Positions 21,297 through 34,084 of a stretch of 64,000 bases of DNA are shown piece after piece. The stretch is from Pyrus communis (lineage: Eukaryota; Streptophyta; Magnoliopsida; Rosales; Rosaceae). A model generated the notes under the pieces. The model saw only the letters and a program-made list of their open reading frames with translations, ran no database searches and had not been told where the DNA came from. The first letter of the stretch is position 1. The number at the start of each line of letters is the position of its first letter. Position numbers and translations under genes: made by a program. The DNA lies in the NCBI RefSeq assembly GCF_963583255.1, contig NC_084806.1:17464317-17528316 (forward strand). Reading direction: 5' to 3'.

Positions 21297-23900
21297 CTAA
21301 TCACCCTTAGCAACTTCTTTTCCCTTAAAAGAAGACGAGGGTTCGACAAGTGCGTTAGGCGGCAGATGACCATTGGAATGAGACTGATCCTCCTGTTTCG
21401 CTTCTAGATCTGAGATTTCGTTAAGGAGGTACTCTAGGATGGGCCAACAAATGTTCTCTCTTTGAGGATTTAACGAACGCTCCACCCGTTCATTTGATCA
21501 CTCCGGGCATAACCTGTGATGTAACCGTAGTTATACCTCTCAGTGTATACACTCCTAACTGTCTCTCTATGATCCTTACGAAGTGAAGACATCTCCGCTT
21601 CACGCACCTCTATCAGCTTCTGAAAGTCTGCTAAGCAAGCATCCCCTCCCTATATCCACCTGAAAATCGACATTTTCTGCCTCCCAAATACTCGAGCACA
21701 GGATAAAGCATGCTCCAACTAGACCTTCAAGTTCGACAAGGCCTGCTCCACTTCATTCTTCGACAAACGCTCATAAATCAGCTCTTTCTTTACCTTCACT
21801 AAGCTCTCTTGAAACATCTTCGCATTGATTTCCTCAATTGTAGCAGCATCAATATACTTACAAATATCCACTTCGTGGGGCTCCTTCAATGCTTGATGAT
21901 CTGCGTGAAGCATTTTAAACTCATTTGACTAAGCCAACATCTATTTCTCCAGCTTTATTTTGGTCTCTGGCTCCATTGAAGACACATGTCCAAGCTCACG
22001 TATTCATCCCAATTGGCAAAATAAGGGGACCTTCGTCCACATGTTGGCCTAGTAAATAAAAGGTAAGAATGCAGAATAAAAAATAAAAAAAAGTCAAGAC
22101 AAAACTATAAGAAAAAAAATTAAAATATTGCTTTATAGCGGCTCGCATGGCATTGCACTAGGACGTCTTCAAAAGATGTGTGAATCTCCTTGTAATTGAC
22201 AGGTGTCATTGCAATGCCAAAAAGGGCCCTAGCATAGTCCATGTTATGGAGTCCACTGGCGTCTACTAGAAAGGCAACATTGTCCATTGATGGCTTAATT
22301 ATGAGCATATGATGAGTTGTCTCTTCAATCTTAGATAAAGCAATAGAAGGTGGAGGTGATATTAGGAAATGTATCAATAAGATTTGTTGTTGAAAGTCCC
22401 TAAAAGGAAGAAGAGACGATCAGAGTGAACATAACATCATGAGGTAAGAGAAAATGAGGGGCAGGCGAGAGCTGAACTTCAAGTAGTTCCCGCAATACTG
22501 GAGAGGAAGAACTTTCCGTTCCTCTAACTATGAAGAATGGAGCAGGTTCCTTAATAATTGGGAGGATAGGACAATTGCAATGCTTCTTTCTCCTTAATGC
22601 AACTTCCTCATCAAGGCCCTTAGGTGCGATGTCCACAAATCGACAATTATGGTTGTGGTGGAGCTAATAGGGTTAAGGAGGAAGAATTGCTCGATCATTT
22701 TTGCTTCTTTGACTCAAGAGTACGAGAAGTTTTAGATTTGAAAGAGGTAGGTCTTGGAAATAATGTCTTAGCTTTAGCCCACTCCGACTAAGATATAGGG
22801 AATTTAGAACAATGGTGAGCAACAATATCCTCTCGCTGCTCAGAGAAGCGTTCAGAGGAAATAACCACTTTCATTAATAGTGTGCAGTGGAGATTCGCAT
22901 CACCTAATGATAAATTTTGGGCCACATACCCCGATATCCACCAAATTATTACTAAACCTAGGCTCAAGGGAAGTAATAGCTCTAACCCTAACTCCCTCAA
23001 CATCCATTTCCCATTCGTCATCCACAATAAAAAATTTGGCATACCAATCTCTATCTTGCCAAGGAAGATCTAAGATGTACAGCTCACAAAGAAAACTTGG
23101 CATAACTATGAAGTAATAGTGATCATCAAAACCTTTCTTGATGTTGTATTAAACCCTGAATTCTTGAATACCCAGTTCAACCCTATACCAATGATTGAGC
23201 AGCTCGAAACATGTGATGAGCCTGAAGGCAGTCATAGACATATTATAAATCACTATGTCATAACACAACAAGATGTTCAAAATATTGAAGAGAGGAAAAT
23301 GTAAGCCAAGGTCCAAGAACCAGGGATAAATTTTGGTGCAAGGACGTGAAGGGTCAGAATATGCAGGGAGAAGGGCACAAATGTTGTACCCAGGCTTTTG
23401 CCAAACTCTACAGTGACTAAGAACATCCAGACGATATTTGATGAAAGCCTAGCATTAGACTTGGTTACGGACCCTAGTTAGAGAATGGTCATAGGGGATG
23501 TTTTGGGTATCTTGGGAGATTTACTTAATGATGCCGTTAGCAGGGATATGAATATAAACATGCATGTTTTGAAGGAAACAAATCTAGTGGATGAGATGAA
23601 AATGAAATATTCGCGAAAATCTCATCTTGCTTGCGTATAGGACAAAACGAAAAGTTTCATCATTACTTTCTTTATGACACAAAACTCGTAGTTACATGTC
23701 TGAAGGTCGAAACGTCTCCACTACTCTCCCAGTGGTCGAACTACTGTAAAGTAATGGAAGACCAAACGATACATATTCCAGCTTACTCAGAAAGACATAG
23801 TCTTTGGATAACTATCCATCCTCAAGGGGAATAAGTTGCTTTTCAGATGCATAGTTAAGGGCATTGTGGGACTTTGATTTTCTAAGGTCGGAGTAAGGAT
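21297..23900 (-). pseudogene. Decayed retroelement-type ORF remnants
   Basis: Several short minus-strand pieces in changing frames look like one decayed gene: a segment resembling the plant transposon-protein domain (FRFVLYASKMRF, about 23640-23660; WYAKFFIVDDEWEMD, about 23000-23060), then acidic and coiled segments (ALFGIAMTPVNYKE, about 22200; MFQESLVKVKKELIYERLS, about 21790) and a C-terminal coil (about 21330-21485). This arrangement, a conserved head and a coiled-coil tail on one strand, recalls the extra frames carried by gypsy elements. No LTRs were found nearby. Identity is tentative. Confidence 0.35.
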
Positions 23901-23942
23901 GATCGAAAGAGCGTTACATTAGAAGTTCGGTCATGGACTTCG

Positions 23943-25145
23943 CTAATCCATTTTGTTGAGGTGTTTGACTTCCAAACCTTCACCATTTCCCACAACTGTA
24001 TTCTCATTGCCTTTATATGAAGAAGCTTTAGTAAGAACAATTATATCATGACTCATATGATGTGAAGACCATGTGTTTACAATCCAAGAATCACATCCTT
24101 CAAACTCATGTGAATTTTTAGCTGACATTGCTTGGAAAACTGTTTGATTAGAGGACAAATTACCCTGTGAAATATTGATCTGAGGTGGATATTGAACTAC
24201 ATTAGTATAAGGTGAATAAAAAGAACACTGAGTATTATTACCTTGAGAAGTGTATTAAGATGAGGATGGGAATAGTGGAATATGAGATAGATTATTAGGA
24301 TAAAAGCCTTTATTTTTATAGTTGGCAAACATAGAATTAGGAGATGGAGTTCCTTGATAAGTATTGCTGCCTCTATGCTTGTAATTGAGTATAATGTGAC
24401 ATCTTTTAGCACAAATTTGACATTCTTGTACAAACTGCCCATTCTCATTCCTATACAGACATGTGATAATAGTGTTTCCCTTTCTAGAACAAATTTGACA
24501 CTCAATAATAGGTTGAAATCAATTTGAAGTATTTCCTGAGTGTCAAATTTGTTCTAGAAAGGGACACACTGCTGTCACAAGTCTTTATAGGAATGATAAT
24601 GGCCAATCTGTACAAGGATGTCAAATTTGTGGTAAAAAGAAAAGATGGCATATTGCACTTAATTGCAGGTATAAAGGCAACTACCAACCATAGTTGCCAA
24701 GGATTCACATTTTTAGATCCATTAAACCTAGGCTTATAGCCACCATTTCCAGTAGGGATATATGAATTGGAATTATTACCATATGATCTCTGTCCTAGAT
24801 TACCACCAACATTATTATTTGAATGAAAACCATTACCACTGTTATTGCCATTACCATTAGAATGATACCCTTCTCGAGAAGAAGATTAAGGCAAAGATTG
24901 AGAACTAGATCCAGTAAAACCATATCCAAAATTTTGTGGAAATTGAGAATGACCATTCAAATATGATGAAAATGACGATGAGTCAGAGGTTCTAGAAGGA
25001 TTCATCCCAATACCAATTGGAGAATTTCCATTCACTTAAATTGCAGCCATACTATGAATCAAAGATAAAACTCTAGCCTCAATATTTTTTTCAGCACCAA
25101 GCAACTGTGCTCTAAATTCCTTAAGTGTAATAGAAGTTTCACTTT
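23943..25145 (-). pseudogene. Ty1/copia gag-protease remnant
   Basis: On the minus strand, gag C-terminal sequence (EFRAQLLGAEKNIEARVLSL, about 25120-25060) leads into a Gly/Asn-rich linker (to about 24690), a twin CCHC zinc-knuckle segment (CQICSRKGNTIITC, about 24495) and the protease region with WIVNTWSSHHM, a damaged form of the copia active-site box, and TVVGNGEG (about 24120-23970). Stops occur in the gag part and no pol follows. The zinc-knuckle segment is present a second time in inverted orientation (see the repeat entry). Confidence 0.72.
24370..24692. repeat. Head-to-head inverted duplication of the copia zinc-knuckle segment
   Basis: The minus strand from about 24503 to 24370 and the plus strand from about 24540 to 24690 encode the same module: CQICSRKG-, then YRN-N-GQ-VQ, then a second CQIC. 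The two copies face away from a centre near 24520. The plus copy has CQICSRKGHTAVT with the last Cys replaced by Ser. The gag linker resumes on the minus strand on the right side, so the plus copy is an inverted duplicate lodged in the gag frame. Confidence 0.72.
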
Positions 25146-25655
25146 CGGTTTTTACAACCGACCTTATCACTTAATACAAGAGAGGGAAAACTATTTATAG
25201 TCTACACTTTAAACATCCAATGGCTTATGTCTTAAGCTACAATTAATGTGGCATATTTGCTGACGTATTAGTTGATGTGGTATACTTACTGACATGGCAT
25301 ATACATCCAATATTGTTGATGTCGGTTATGAAGAATTTGATCCACAAGATTGCCTTATCTCGAAGGAGTGAATTCACTATAAAGTTCATGCAGATGCAAC
25401 TTACTAATCTCTTGAAATTGAATATGAGAAGCAAACATATTAAGAAATGAGCTTTATGTTTTCATGATATATTTGGACGGAAGTGAAGAGGACTTCAAAC
25501 TTCGGATATGAAATGCTCTTTTTGTACTAATGCAAATGTTAACAATTATGTTCTCATTCAATTGTTGCATGTAAATCCTTGCTGCAGAATTTTGTACAGA
25601 AAATGTCAAATTTAGTTGGGACTTGTGTGCGCTATTCCAAATTTATTGTTGTGAT
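25146..25655. other. Intergenic DNA
   Basis: Nothing recognised. A short imperfect repetition of GATGTGGTATACTTACTGAC-like words lies around 25265-25300. Confidence 0.35.
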
Positions 25656-26400
25656 ATGTTGGAAATTATATATTATAATATAAAATATTGTAATCTATAA
25701 TTTTAATAATTGAATGAAAAATAGTGTTAACCATATTTCGTAGAAATGTTATGTTATTTAGGTGCATTCCCTTATCAAATGATGTATACTTATAGATGAA
25801 AAGTTACATCTCTTTAACAAGAAGTACTTTGGTGCTATATAAACTCATGAAACCATCATCATTAAGATAGAAAATTAGAGTTAATTTTTACTCTCGTGAA
25901 ATAGAGTTTTTCCACTTTGTTTCTCTCATTTTTTGTGTGTCAAATTCCGAGTTGTGTCTTAAGAGTACGAAATATATAAAGTTTGCCATAGTTTGAAGAT
26001 TGAAGTGTTTTGACTTAGGATTATAAATTGTTGAATTTTGGAAGATAGACATCCATCGAACTATAAGCACAAAAGTAGGGGCAAAATTTTACCTTTAGGA
26101 CATTGCATTTATGCAAGCCTCAATCTCCAAGTTTGTCAGTTTTTCTAACTTTATCTCTAGTTGTTTATATTTATCTTGTATACTATTGATGTTGTGAGTT
26201 TCTTTATGATTATTATCATTGTAATTTTTGTGTTATTTTCATATTTTCTAATATTGTTCCAACATGATATTGTCCGAACTGAAACACAGTTGTGTATAGC
26301 ATTAGTAAGAGGCATAATACAATGTCTTATTGATAAGTTTGCTCTTGTACTATTTAACAAGTATATATTGAGGTTCTTGCATTATATTCAAATTGAAAGT
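25656..26400 (+). mobile_element. Possible copia LTR fragment
   Basis: TGTTGGAAATTATATATT is a common form of a copia LTR start. A TATA box (GCTATATAAACTC, about 25834) and a pyrimidine-rich transcribed part follow. About 40 bases beyond the presumed end is an ATG frame starting MASHTNSIVPCATFPP (26438), reminiscent of a copia gag start but soon interrupted. No second LTR or target duplication was found, so boundaries are guesses. Confidence 0.35.
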
Positions 26401-26942
26401 TAAAATCTTTTACTTCCATATCACGTGTACATCATTACTATGGCGTCTCATACTAATTCCATAGTTCCATGTGCAACTTTCCCTCCACATGACATTGCAT
26501 CATCATTGACATAAGGTCTACCATCAAACTTTGGTTAACTCCTCATATGACATGATTTCCAATGGATCAAATTGGGATGAAGGGGTTTTTAATACTAATT
26601 CGACAATTTTTGGAATTTCAATGTTCATTCCAATTTTGAAAAACTTGGACTATTTGAACTATGTATTTTAAAATTCCTTAAAAAGTAACTTGGAATAATC
26701 TAACAACTTATCTTTCATAGGCAATAAAAAATGCTTTATAAGAGTGCAGAATATTGCTTTTGAGTGATGTTGGACTAGTGCTCACATACAATCAAAAGTG
26801 CTTTTAAAATGACTGAAAGTGTTTTTGGTGAAAGTTTTTTAGGTTTCCAAAAGTACTTGAAGTGCATTTTGGAAGAAGTACTAGTTATGTACTTCTTGCA
26901 TGAAGTACTTTTCCAAGATTAATTCACTTGCATTTTTACTAA
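26401..26942. other. Flank of the CACTA element, with one arm of an inverted repeat
   Basis: Contains the decayed gag-like start noted at 26438. At about 26788-26835, the sequence GTGCTTTTAAAATGACTGAA recurs inverted at 34420-34450, on the far side of the CACTA element. Confidence 0.45.
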
Positions 26943-27290
26943 CACTAAAACAGAACTGGTCTTTTACGACACAAAGGGCGCCATAAATGGTTATTAACAG
27001 TGTGTACCCTTAAGCAATAAAAGCCCCTATCGTAAAAGATGTTTTGTAAAATATGACGTACTCTAGTAGTTGTGAGTAATTCAAGCAAAACACATCGTAA
27101 ATGTTCTTCAAGATGTGCCTTGCATGCCTTAATTGGTATTAGATGCAACCTTAATGGAATGTCGTAATACTGCAAAAACAATTATGACATACTTTGTGCC
27201 ATAATTTATATTTGATACGACGTTTGCTGAGTGTCATAATAATGTAAAGGCAATTACGGCATACGTTGTACATCATAAAAGAAGACTACC
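26943..27290. repeat. Left subterminal repeats of the CACTA element
   Basis: Diverged copies of TTTACGACACAAAG, CGTAAAAGATG, TATGACATACTTTGTGCCAT and TACGGCATACGTTGTACATC alternate in both orientations. Similar words occur at the right end. Confidence 0.7.
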
Positions 27291-28600
27291 ATCAACGATT
27301 ACTGCTGATTTTGCATGTTGTAGTTTAATGTTTTTTTTTTTAACTATTCATTTTAGACTGACTTCACTTCATAACATCTAAATTAATATTGTAAGGAACA
27401 CAATAGAAAGATAACAATAGTCATCATAAACACATTAAACTCCATATTCTTAGATTAATTAGTAAAAGCTGTCAATTACAGTACAATTGGAAGTTTACAA
27501 AAAATCAGAATTGTTTTTTCCTCTTACAACTGATGCACATCCTAAAGTTAACGGAGGAAACTAATGATGACTACAAGGCAACATCTCAAGCACACCCTAT
27601 ATGTCCATGGAGCAACCAATTTGATCATAAAGGAGCACCATATCAAGAAAAAGCAAAGCAGTTCCTTAAAAAGCTAAGCCAATTCTCAAATCTGTAAGAC
27701 CAAAATATACATAGCTAGTAAGCGATAGAAAAAACAAGAAATAACTAAAGTAGAAATTGATATAAATTTAGTGAACCATCATGAAAAAAATTAGTACCTT
27801 TTAGTCAAGAGTTAGTCAAAGGAGGTGGATCCAACTGGCCATGCACTTGTACTAAAAAGTTATTGTCGAGAAGAAAAAACTCACGTGTTGGTCGAGGTAA
27901 GTTTATCCCAAATACAAGTATTAGCAAATTCTTTCCATGTATCTTCAGTAATGGAAACCAATTATCTTGCCGTGACATCAATGAGATAAGCATACTTAGC
28001 TTCATTTTTCCCAAATGGTTAACCTCAATGATTGAAGTCAACTAGGAGTTTTTCCTATTCGCTAAGATACTGTAATTTAGCCCAACCCCTAGGTTTCCTT
28101 TTTTCTTCATTATTCTTAAGACTCACCAACCTTGCTTTTGCCTTTGTCTTTTACCGTGGATGCTTCTTCAATGGAAGGTGAATTATTATCATCACCTCCA
28201 TCATTTTTAAGCTTCCTCTTGTATTCTTGAATTACCACTCTATCTTGACTGTAAGACAGCAGCAACAATAGCAGCTATATGTTTCTTTGATCACCTGACA
28301 CCTTGTTTTGACGACTATATAAGAATGTAAATAAAGCAAAAAGAAAAAAAAAAAAAAAGGTGAGAACACTTTATACGATTGCATGAAGTAAAAAAAAAAA
28401 AAAATTGGTAGAGTATGTCAGTTTACTTCACCCGACATATTCACTTGTATGCAAACTTCTAAAAAATATATTTTACCCTGTGAACCACAAACATTAATGT
28501 AATCATCATAAGTACCATCTCCTAATTTGCATCCTCAAAATCATGAAAAAGGATAACTATTGTCATCCAAGTGCACGTCAAATCTTGTTACATCTAAGGG
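27291..28600. other. CACTA interior left of the transposase
   Basis: No firm gene. A minus-strand segment at about 28165-28260 reads as an acidic/basic tail (VVIQEYKRKLKNDGGDDN), likely the C-terminal part of the transposase or of a second CACTA protein. Another 78-codon minus frame at 27805-28041 is unassigned. Poly-A runs lie near 28350 and 28390. Confidence 0.45.
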
Positions 28601-28851
28601 TATGAGCAATGTACAAGCACTCTCATCATAATTATCAAAATCATAAAATCATAAAATCACAAAATCCCCTTACTTGTGCATCCAATGCAACATACCAATT
28701 TGATTCATCACATACTCTCCAATACAACACTTTCTTAGCTTGAGGTAAAATAAATAGATCATTTTTAATTGATGTGGGCCCTAATGAAGATTAACCAATG
28801 TGAATCCCCCTTCAGCTTTGACATCGTTGGTGATGTTTGCCCAATCGTGGT

Positions 28852-28913
28852 CAAATATAGGCACTTTAAACATGTGATAGTCTCAAATATAGGTACTTTA
28901 AACATGTGATAGT
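28852..28913. repeat. Tandem 31-bp duplication in the transposase C-terminal region
   Basis: AAATATAGGCACTTTAAACA followed by TGTGATAGTC occurs twice in a row with one base difference. It duplicates codons of the YHMFKVPIF segment of the transposase. Confidence 0.85.
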
Positions 28914-31096
28914 CAATCAAGATTAAGTCATTTATAACCCCATAATAAGCAACTTATTCCAATGGCTTGAGATGTGTCTTTTGCACTAGATCGACATAGT
29001 GTGTCTGCTTCTAAGGATACACCACTACCTTGTGTACTTCGGTCAACATCTCTTGTGTGAAAGCGATTTCCATTGAAAATATAACCAGAGTAGGACGTTA
29101 CATCTCTCGAAGTCCTACATGCAAGCCACTTGACTAGAGTTGACATACCACTAGTATTGCCAAACTTGACTTTTCTTTCTAACCAGTCACTAAAAGTCTA
29201 TATATGTCGTCTTTCTGAAAGGCTTTCATTATTCAAAAGGTGTCCATATGAATCTTAAGCTTTTCTCAGTGCATTCTAGTACAAAAAACAGGAGCATGCA
29301 AGTAGATTTGATTAACTTCATGCCATATAAAGTTATATGTTGTGTGTATACATATATTACATAAATTCTTAAGTTATTCTTACGCTCTGTATGGTTGAAC
29401 TTTTGCTATATTTAATAATACACAACGATAAGCTATCTCCAACATTTCACAATCCATGCCCTTCAACCTTCTTGCTAAAATGGGTATTCCTTTAGTTGCT
29501 ATTTTAAATTCAAATTCCTCATTGCGAATTTATTGATCACCCACTTTAGCAGCTTCTTTTATGTACCCACTACAGTGCTTAGTGTTTTTCTTCAATAGCA
29601 TAACTTTCTATTATACAACCTTTAGGTCTTGCACAATTTTTAACAAATCCCTTTAATATCTTCAAGGATCTAGAAGATACAAAACCATACATATTGAAAT
29701 TTATTTTGTAAAATTTAATTGAAGCCTTATATATGTACATGTATATAATAATATTTACAAAAATGAAAAGTATCTTTCCAATGGGTACATCCAACAAAAT
29801 TAGACTGGGCCACCTATTAGAGCTTCTCTACCAAGGTGAATTGTTAAGTGCAGCATAATATCAAAGAATGAAGGATACTTCTTAAACATGCACAAGGTCT
29901 CCCAATTTTGGAATCAAGGGCTTCCAAATTATTTTTGTCAATGACTTTTTGATGCAATTTATTAAAAAATGCACATAGTCGGAAGATTACAATCCTTGGT
30001 CCATCTGACAAAAAGCCTCTTAATGCCACAGGTAATAATTGTTGTAATAGAACATGACAATTATGAGACTTCAAGCCTGAAACCCTACAATCTTTTAAAG
30101 AAACATGATTAGCAATTTGGAGCTGTAACCATCCGGTAATTTTAAATCTACCAAACCTGTTACAAAAACCATTTTTTCTACTTGTGTAAACGTGTGTGGT
30201 CCTTAAGGCAAGCAAGAACATTGACCCCATCTATATGTAAGTCATCTCCAATGCCCGGGTTCTACAAATCTTTGCTAGAATTGGCCCCATCTTTTGTTTT
30301 CTCTTCATATTCAAAAGTGTCACCAAAATGCTCTTACATATATTTTTTTCAATATGCATTCGTCTAAATTGTGACGTGCAAGTAATATCTTAAATATATA
30401 CATTTAAAAGAAAATTCTCATAAACATAAGTGAAATCATGTTAAAAATTAATAGGAAAAGTAGAACAAAAAGGGCAAGTATAGAAATTCTAACCTTCCAA
30501 TATGGCAAATCAAAGAAGATGGATTTTTTTTTTCCTAGGCTAAATAGCATTTGTCTTCTTCTTCTTTCTTCTCTTCCCGAACTTCCTTTTCTTTCCTACA
30601 TTTCCCCATTCATTGAGTCCATGGGCAATTTCTAAACCATTCAACATCCTACGCTTAACCCCATGTTTTTCTTTTCCATCATACCAATATGCATTTGTGC
30701 TGAATGAATGATTGTGAGCAAGAAACTGTCTATAGCCCATGTATGCAAACTTATGACTAGCATCAAACCATAGTGAACATGTGCTAACATCACATAGCGA
30801 ACATGCTACTTTACCTTTTACATGATGGCCAGACAATTTCCATAAACTGGAAAATCACTTATTGTCCACATCAAAATAGCCTTCAAATTGAACATGGACT
30901 TACCAAATGCATCATACACTTCAATGTCATTGTTCTATAGCTTTTTAAATCATCAATCAATGGCTCTAAATATACATCTATATCATTTCATGGTTGCTCC
31001 TTTTTGGGAATTAATAATGATAATATCACATTATCCTTAGACATGCACAATGATGGAGGAAGATTATATGTAACTAGTACCACTGGCCAAAGGAAG

Positions 31097-31548
31097 AAGG
31101 GAAGAACAAGCACACTTGGAGAGCGCAATACAACAAAGAGTTGTATGCTGTTGTTTCCTGGATCCAAAAGAGAGTACTTAGGTTCTTCCAAGAACTAAAA
31201 AGTGTATCATGCCTGAGTCTAACTGGGATTCGCGTCGAATCCATTTTGGATTTGATAAATATATTGCTTGTGAAGTATGTGTTCATGTATGTCCTATAAA
31301 TCTACTGGTTGTTGATTAGAAATTGGAAACTAATATTCGCAAGAAACGGCTGCTTAGTTACAGTATCGATTTCGGAGTCTATATATTTTGTGGTAATTGT
31401 GTTGAATATTGTCCAAAGAATTGTTCATCGACTGAAGAATATGAACTTTCTACTTTTGATCGTCTCGAATTGAATTATAATTAAATTGCTTTGGGTTGTT
31501 TACCAATGTCAATAATTGACGATTGTACAATTCGAACAATTTTATCTT
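31097..31548 (+). other. Plastid DNA insert (NUPT): trnI intron piece plus ndhI piece
   Basis: 31229-31548 reads on the plus strand as the central and C-terminal part of chloroplast NdhI, the 4Fe-4S subunit of the NDH complex: [17 protein letters not shown], then [44 protein letters not shown] and IDDCTIRTIL. Both CxxCxxCxxxCP clusters are visible. In-frame TAG and TAA stand where Trp and Gln are normal. 31097-31146 (with CACTTGGAGAGCGCAATACA and AGAGTTGTATGCTG) matches my memory of the plastid trnI-GAU intron. 31147-31228 is unassigned. The two plastid loci are not adjacent in chloroplast DNA, so this is a composite, lying inside the transposase pseudogene on the opposite strand. Confidence 0.85.
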
Positions 31549-32241
31549 GAACTAAGATCAGCAAAAGGATTAAACCCATGAGATGAAATGGCTAATCTAA
31601 GATTTCATGGATCTAATACAAATTTAGGATATTTACAATCTATTCTTTCTCATGACGATAAATCAACTGGATGTCTCAACTTTCCATCTTTACTTTTATG
31701 CTTCGAATGCCATAATAGTTGCTCAGCCTTCTCGGGTGGTCTAAACATCCTCTTAAGTACAGGTATTATAAGAAAATAACGCAAGACCTTCGTGGGTATT
31801 CCTTTGTGAATCTTTTTAGCTCGCTCATTAGTTTTATACATTGAAGCATCACATGTTGGACAAGTCTCCAAATCATTACGATCCTTCCAAAATAAACAAC
31901 AGTCATCGTTCACACATGCATCGATCTTTTGATAACCTATATCAAATGTCTTCAATAATTTTTTTTTGTCAAATTCAAGGAATCAGGAAGTGTGATCTCA
32001 TCTTGCAGCATGTCACTTAAAATTTGAAGTAAATCATTGTAGCCACTATTAGTTAACCCACATATCTTTAAACTTGTATATAACAACAACTGCTCTCATC
32101 TTTGTGTACTTATTACAACCAGGAAATAAAGGAAGCTCAACATCCTTCAAAAACCTTACAAAATTTGGGTTAATTCTTTCATTTGGTTCTACAACACCAT
32201 CATCTTGAAAATATGCATCCCTATACACTCTATTAACATCA

Positions 32242-32815
32242 AACATTTCAATATCTTCATGTTGAAGAGATGTATTCAATTTTTCTCCATGCCAAATCCA
32301 TTTATTGTACGTAGGATCAAACTCGTATTCAATTAAATGATCATACACTACTGTGGAAAGTTTGAAGCACATGTTAAGACCATCCTTTCAAGGACATATT
32401 AATTTTTTTGGATACCTCCTTTGTCAAAACATCATTCAAAAAACTCCATACTCCATTTTGATACACTATTGAATTTCTACAAGTGAAAAGTACAAATTCA
32501 GTGTGTGTGGAATATGAATAAGAAATCGAACATTTCCACATCTTCATGTTGAAGAGATGTATTCGATTTTTCTCCATGCCAAATTCAATTATTGTACATA
32601 GGATCAAACCTATATTCAATTAAATGATCATATACTACTGTAGAAAGTTGGAAGTTCATGTTAAGACAATCTTTTCAAGGACATAATATATTTTTTTTGG
32701 AATACCCTCTTTAGTCAAAACATCATTAAAAAAACTATGTACTCCATTTTGATACACTGTTGAATTTCTACAAGTGAAAAGTAGAAATTCAATGTGTATG
32801 GAATATAAAGAAGAA
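32242..32815. repeat. 287-bp tandem duplication at the transposase N-terminus
   Basis: Two copies in a row (about 32242-32528 and 32529-32815), both containing TCTTCATGTTGAAGAGATGT, CAATTAAATGATCATA and TTGATACACT-TTGAATTTC. The second copy re-encodes the LSTVVYDHLIEY-FDP region of the transposase and carries its own stop. Divergence is around a tenth of positions, so the duplication is not recent. Confidence 0.85.
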
Positions 32816-34084
32816 ATCTAACATTTACACATAAAGTTCAGAATATAACCTTGGAAAGTATGCCCATTCTTTATCCATTTTAGACCAATTAGACTCTACA
32901 TTCTACATTGTTGAGTTCTCTATTTCTAGCAATCAACATAGTAGCTACTAAAATATATACATAAAACAAAACCACGTTTAAAAGCATTGTAATACAAAAA
33001 TTTAGCATATTCAAGGCAAGACACAAAATAAGCCATCAATTACAATAATGAAAATAAATGACTACTCATATGCATAAATTGTTATACCTTAATTTCTAGG
33101 CATGCATTAACGACGATGAAACCTTGATAAAGCCAAATAAGCAACAGTGCATGTAGATTATCAAACCTTCAATAGCCAAATAAGCAGTGCTTTAGAAGAT
33201 TATATACTCTCAAAATAAACCACAACTATTTATAAAACATATCAAATCTTCCATGGTTTGTCATCCAATATCCCACTTGTATCATCCAACTGTTAAGTCT
33301 TAAGGAGAGAAGACATGAAAGGTGCATAACCTTGTCACATCAATAAATGCATCTAAAATCTACAAGATTTAGACCTAAGTCCTAAGTCCGAACTCCTAAC
33401 CAAAGGAACATACAACTTCTTTTCCGTTGATCGTAATATCTTTTTCCTCCAAAGATAATTTGAAGTTGATGCATTCAAATTCTTCTTCTTTAGTTTTCCT
33501 TGGTTGTCACAAATCACAATATCAACATTCAAATGGAGTGCATAAAGAAATCATCAATCATATACGTAATCGGTCATTTTATACTTTTTCGGACACAAAC
33601 ACACTTGTGAATGAACAAACCCAATAGTAGTCAAATACTCACAAATGCATTCATAGCACCAAACAAAAAATTGAAATCTACATCATTTTTCATAATTACA
33701 AACTCAACATTTATATCATCGAAAAGAATAAACGAAAAATTGAATGATTTTGCATTTGCATTTTCTAAAAAGAATAAATGAGTGAGAAAAGAGAGATTGG
33801 GATTAGGGAATCACCATGGGGAGCTTGATGGCATAGGAGAAGTTGGGGCCTTTGGACTTGGAGAAAGAGGAGAATCAATTAGAGAGCCAAAAAGCTCCTT
33901 TTAGAGCATTGGAAAATTGAAACTAAAGTAAACTAATACACACTGGTTTTGGTCCAATAAAATAATAATAAAATGTGGGGTGGAAAAATTTCGACGCAGA
34001 CTAGGAAAATTTCGACACCAAAATGTCCTTTGATTGACCAGAAAAATTGGTTTATTAACATATTAATTTTCCCAAGTTAAAAGC
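32816..34084. other. CACTA interior upstream of the transposase
   Basis: AT-rich with no supported gene. It probably holds the transposase promoter and 5' leader (minus strand). The A/G-rich block at 33780-33910 could be a first exon or leader, but gives no recognisable protein. Confidence 0.4.

Larger units (their letters stand above)
28620..32372 (-). pseudogene. TNP2-type CACTA transposase, broken
   Basis: Transposase fragments follow in the normal order on the minus strand. N-terminus with KWIWHGEKLN (32372-32049). Then YQKIDACVNDDCCLFWKDR, CPTCDASMYK and KGIPTKVLRYF (31955-31700). Then DPRN-like and GFNPFADLSS (to 31553), a plastid insert, and WPVVLVTYNLPPSLCM (about 31096-31040). Then GKVACSLCDVSTCSLW and YMGYRQFLAHNH (30836-30680). 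Then the DUF4218 part with GLKSHNCHVLLQQLLPVAL (about 30070) and KNCARPKGCIIESY (29640-29590), and the DUF4216 part with SYSGYIFNGNRFHTRDV (about 29090-29040) down to about 28700. Frameshifts, stops and the insert inactivate it. In an intact element it would cut at the CACTA ends. Confidence 0.88.

Noticed and set aside
31297..31500. A functional ferredoxin-type gene
   Set aside because: The 4Fe-4S motifs are those of plastid NdhI, and the frame carries stops; it is a nuclear plastid fossil, not a gene.
33427..33627. 66-codon plus frame in the CACTA interior
   Set aside because: AT-rich, no family, opposite to the transposase.
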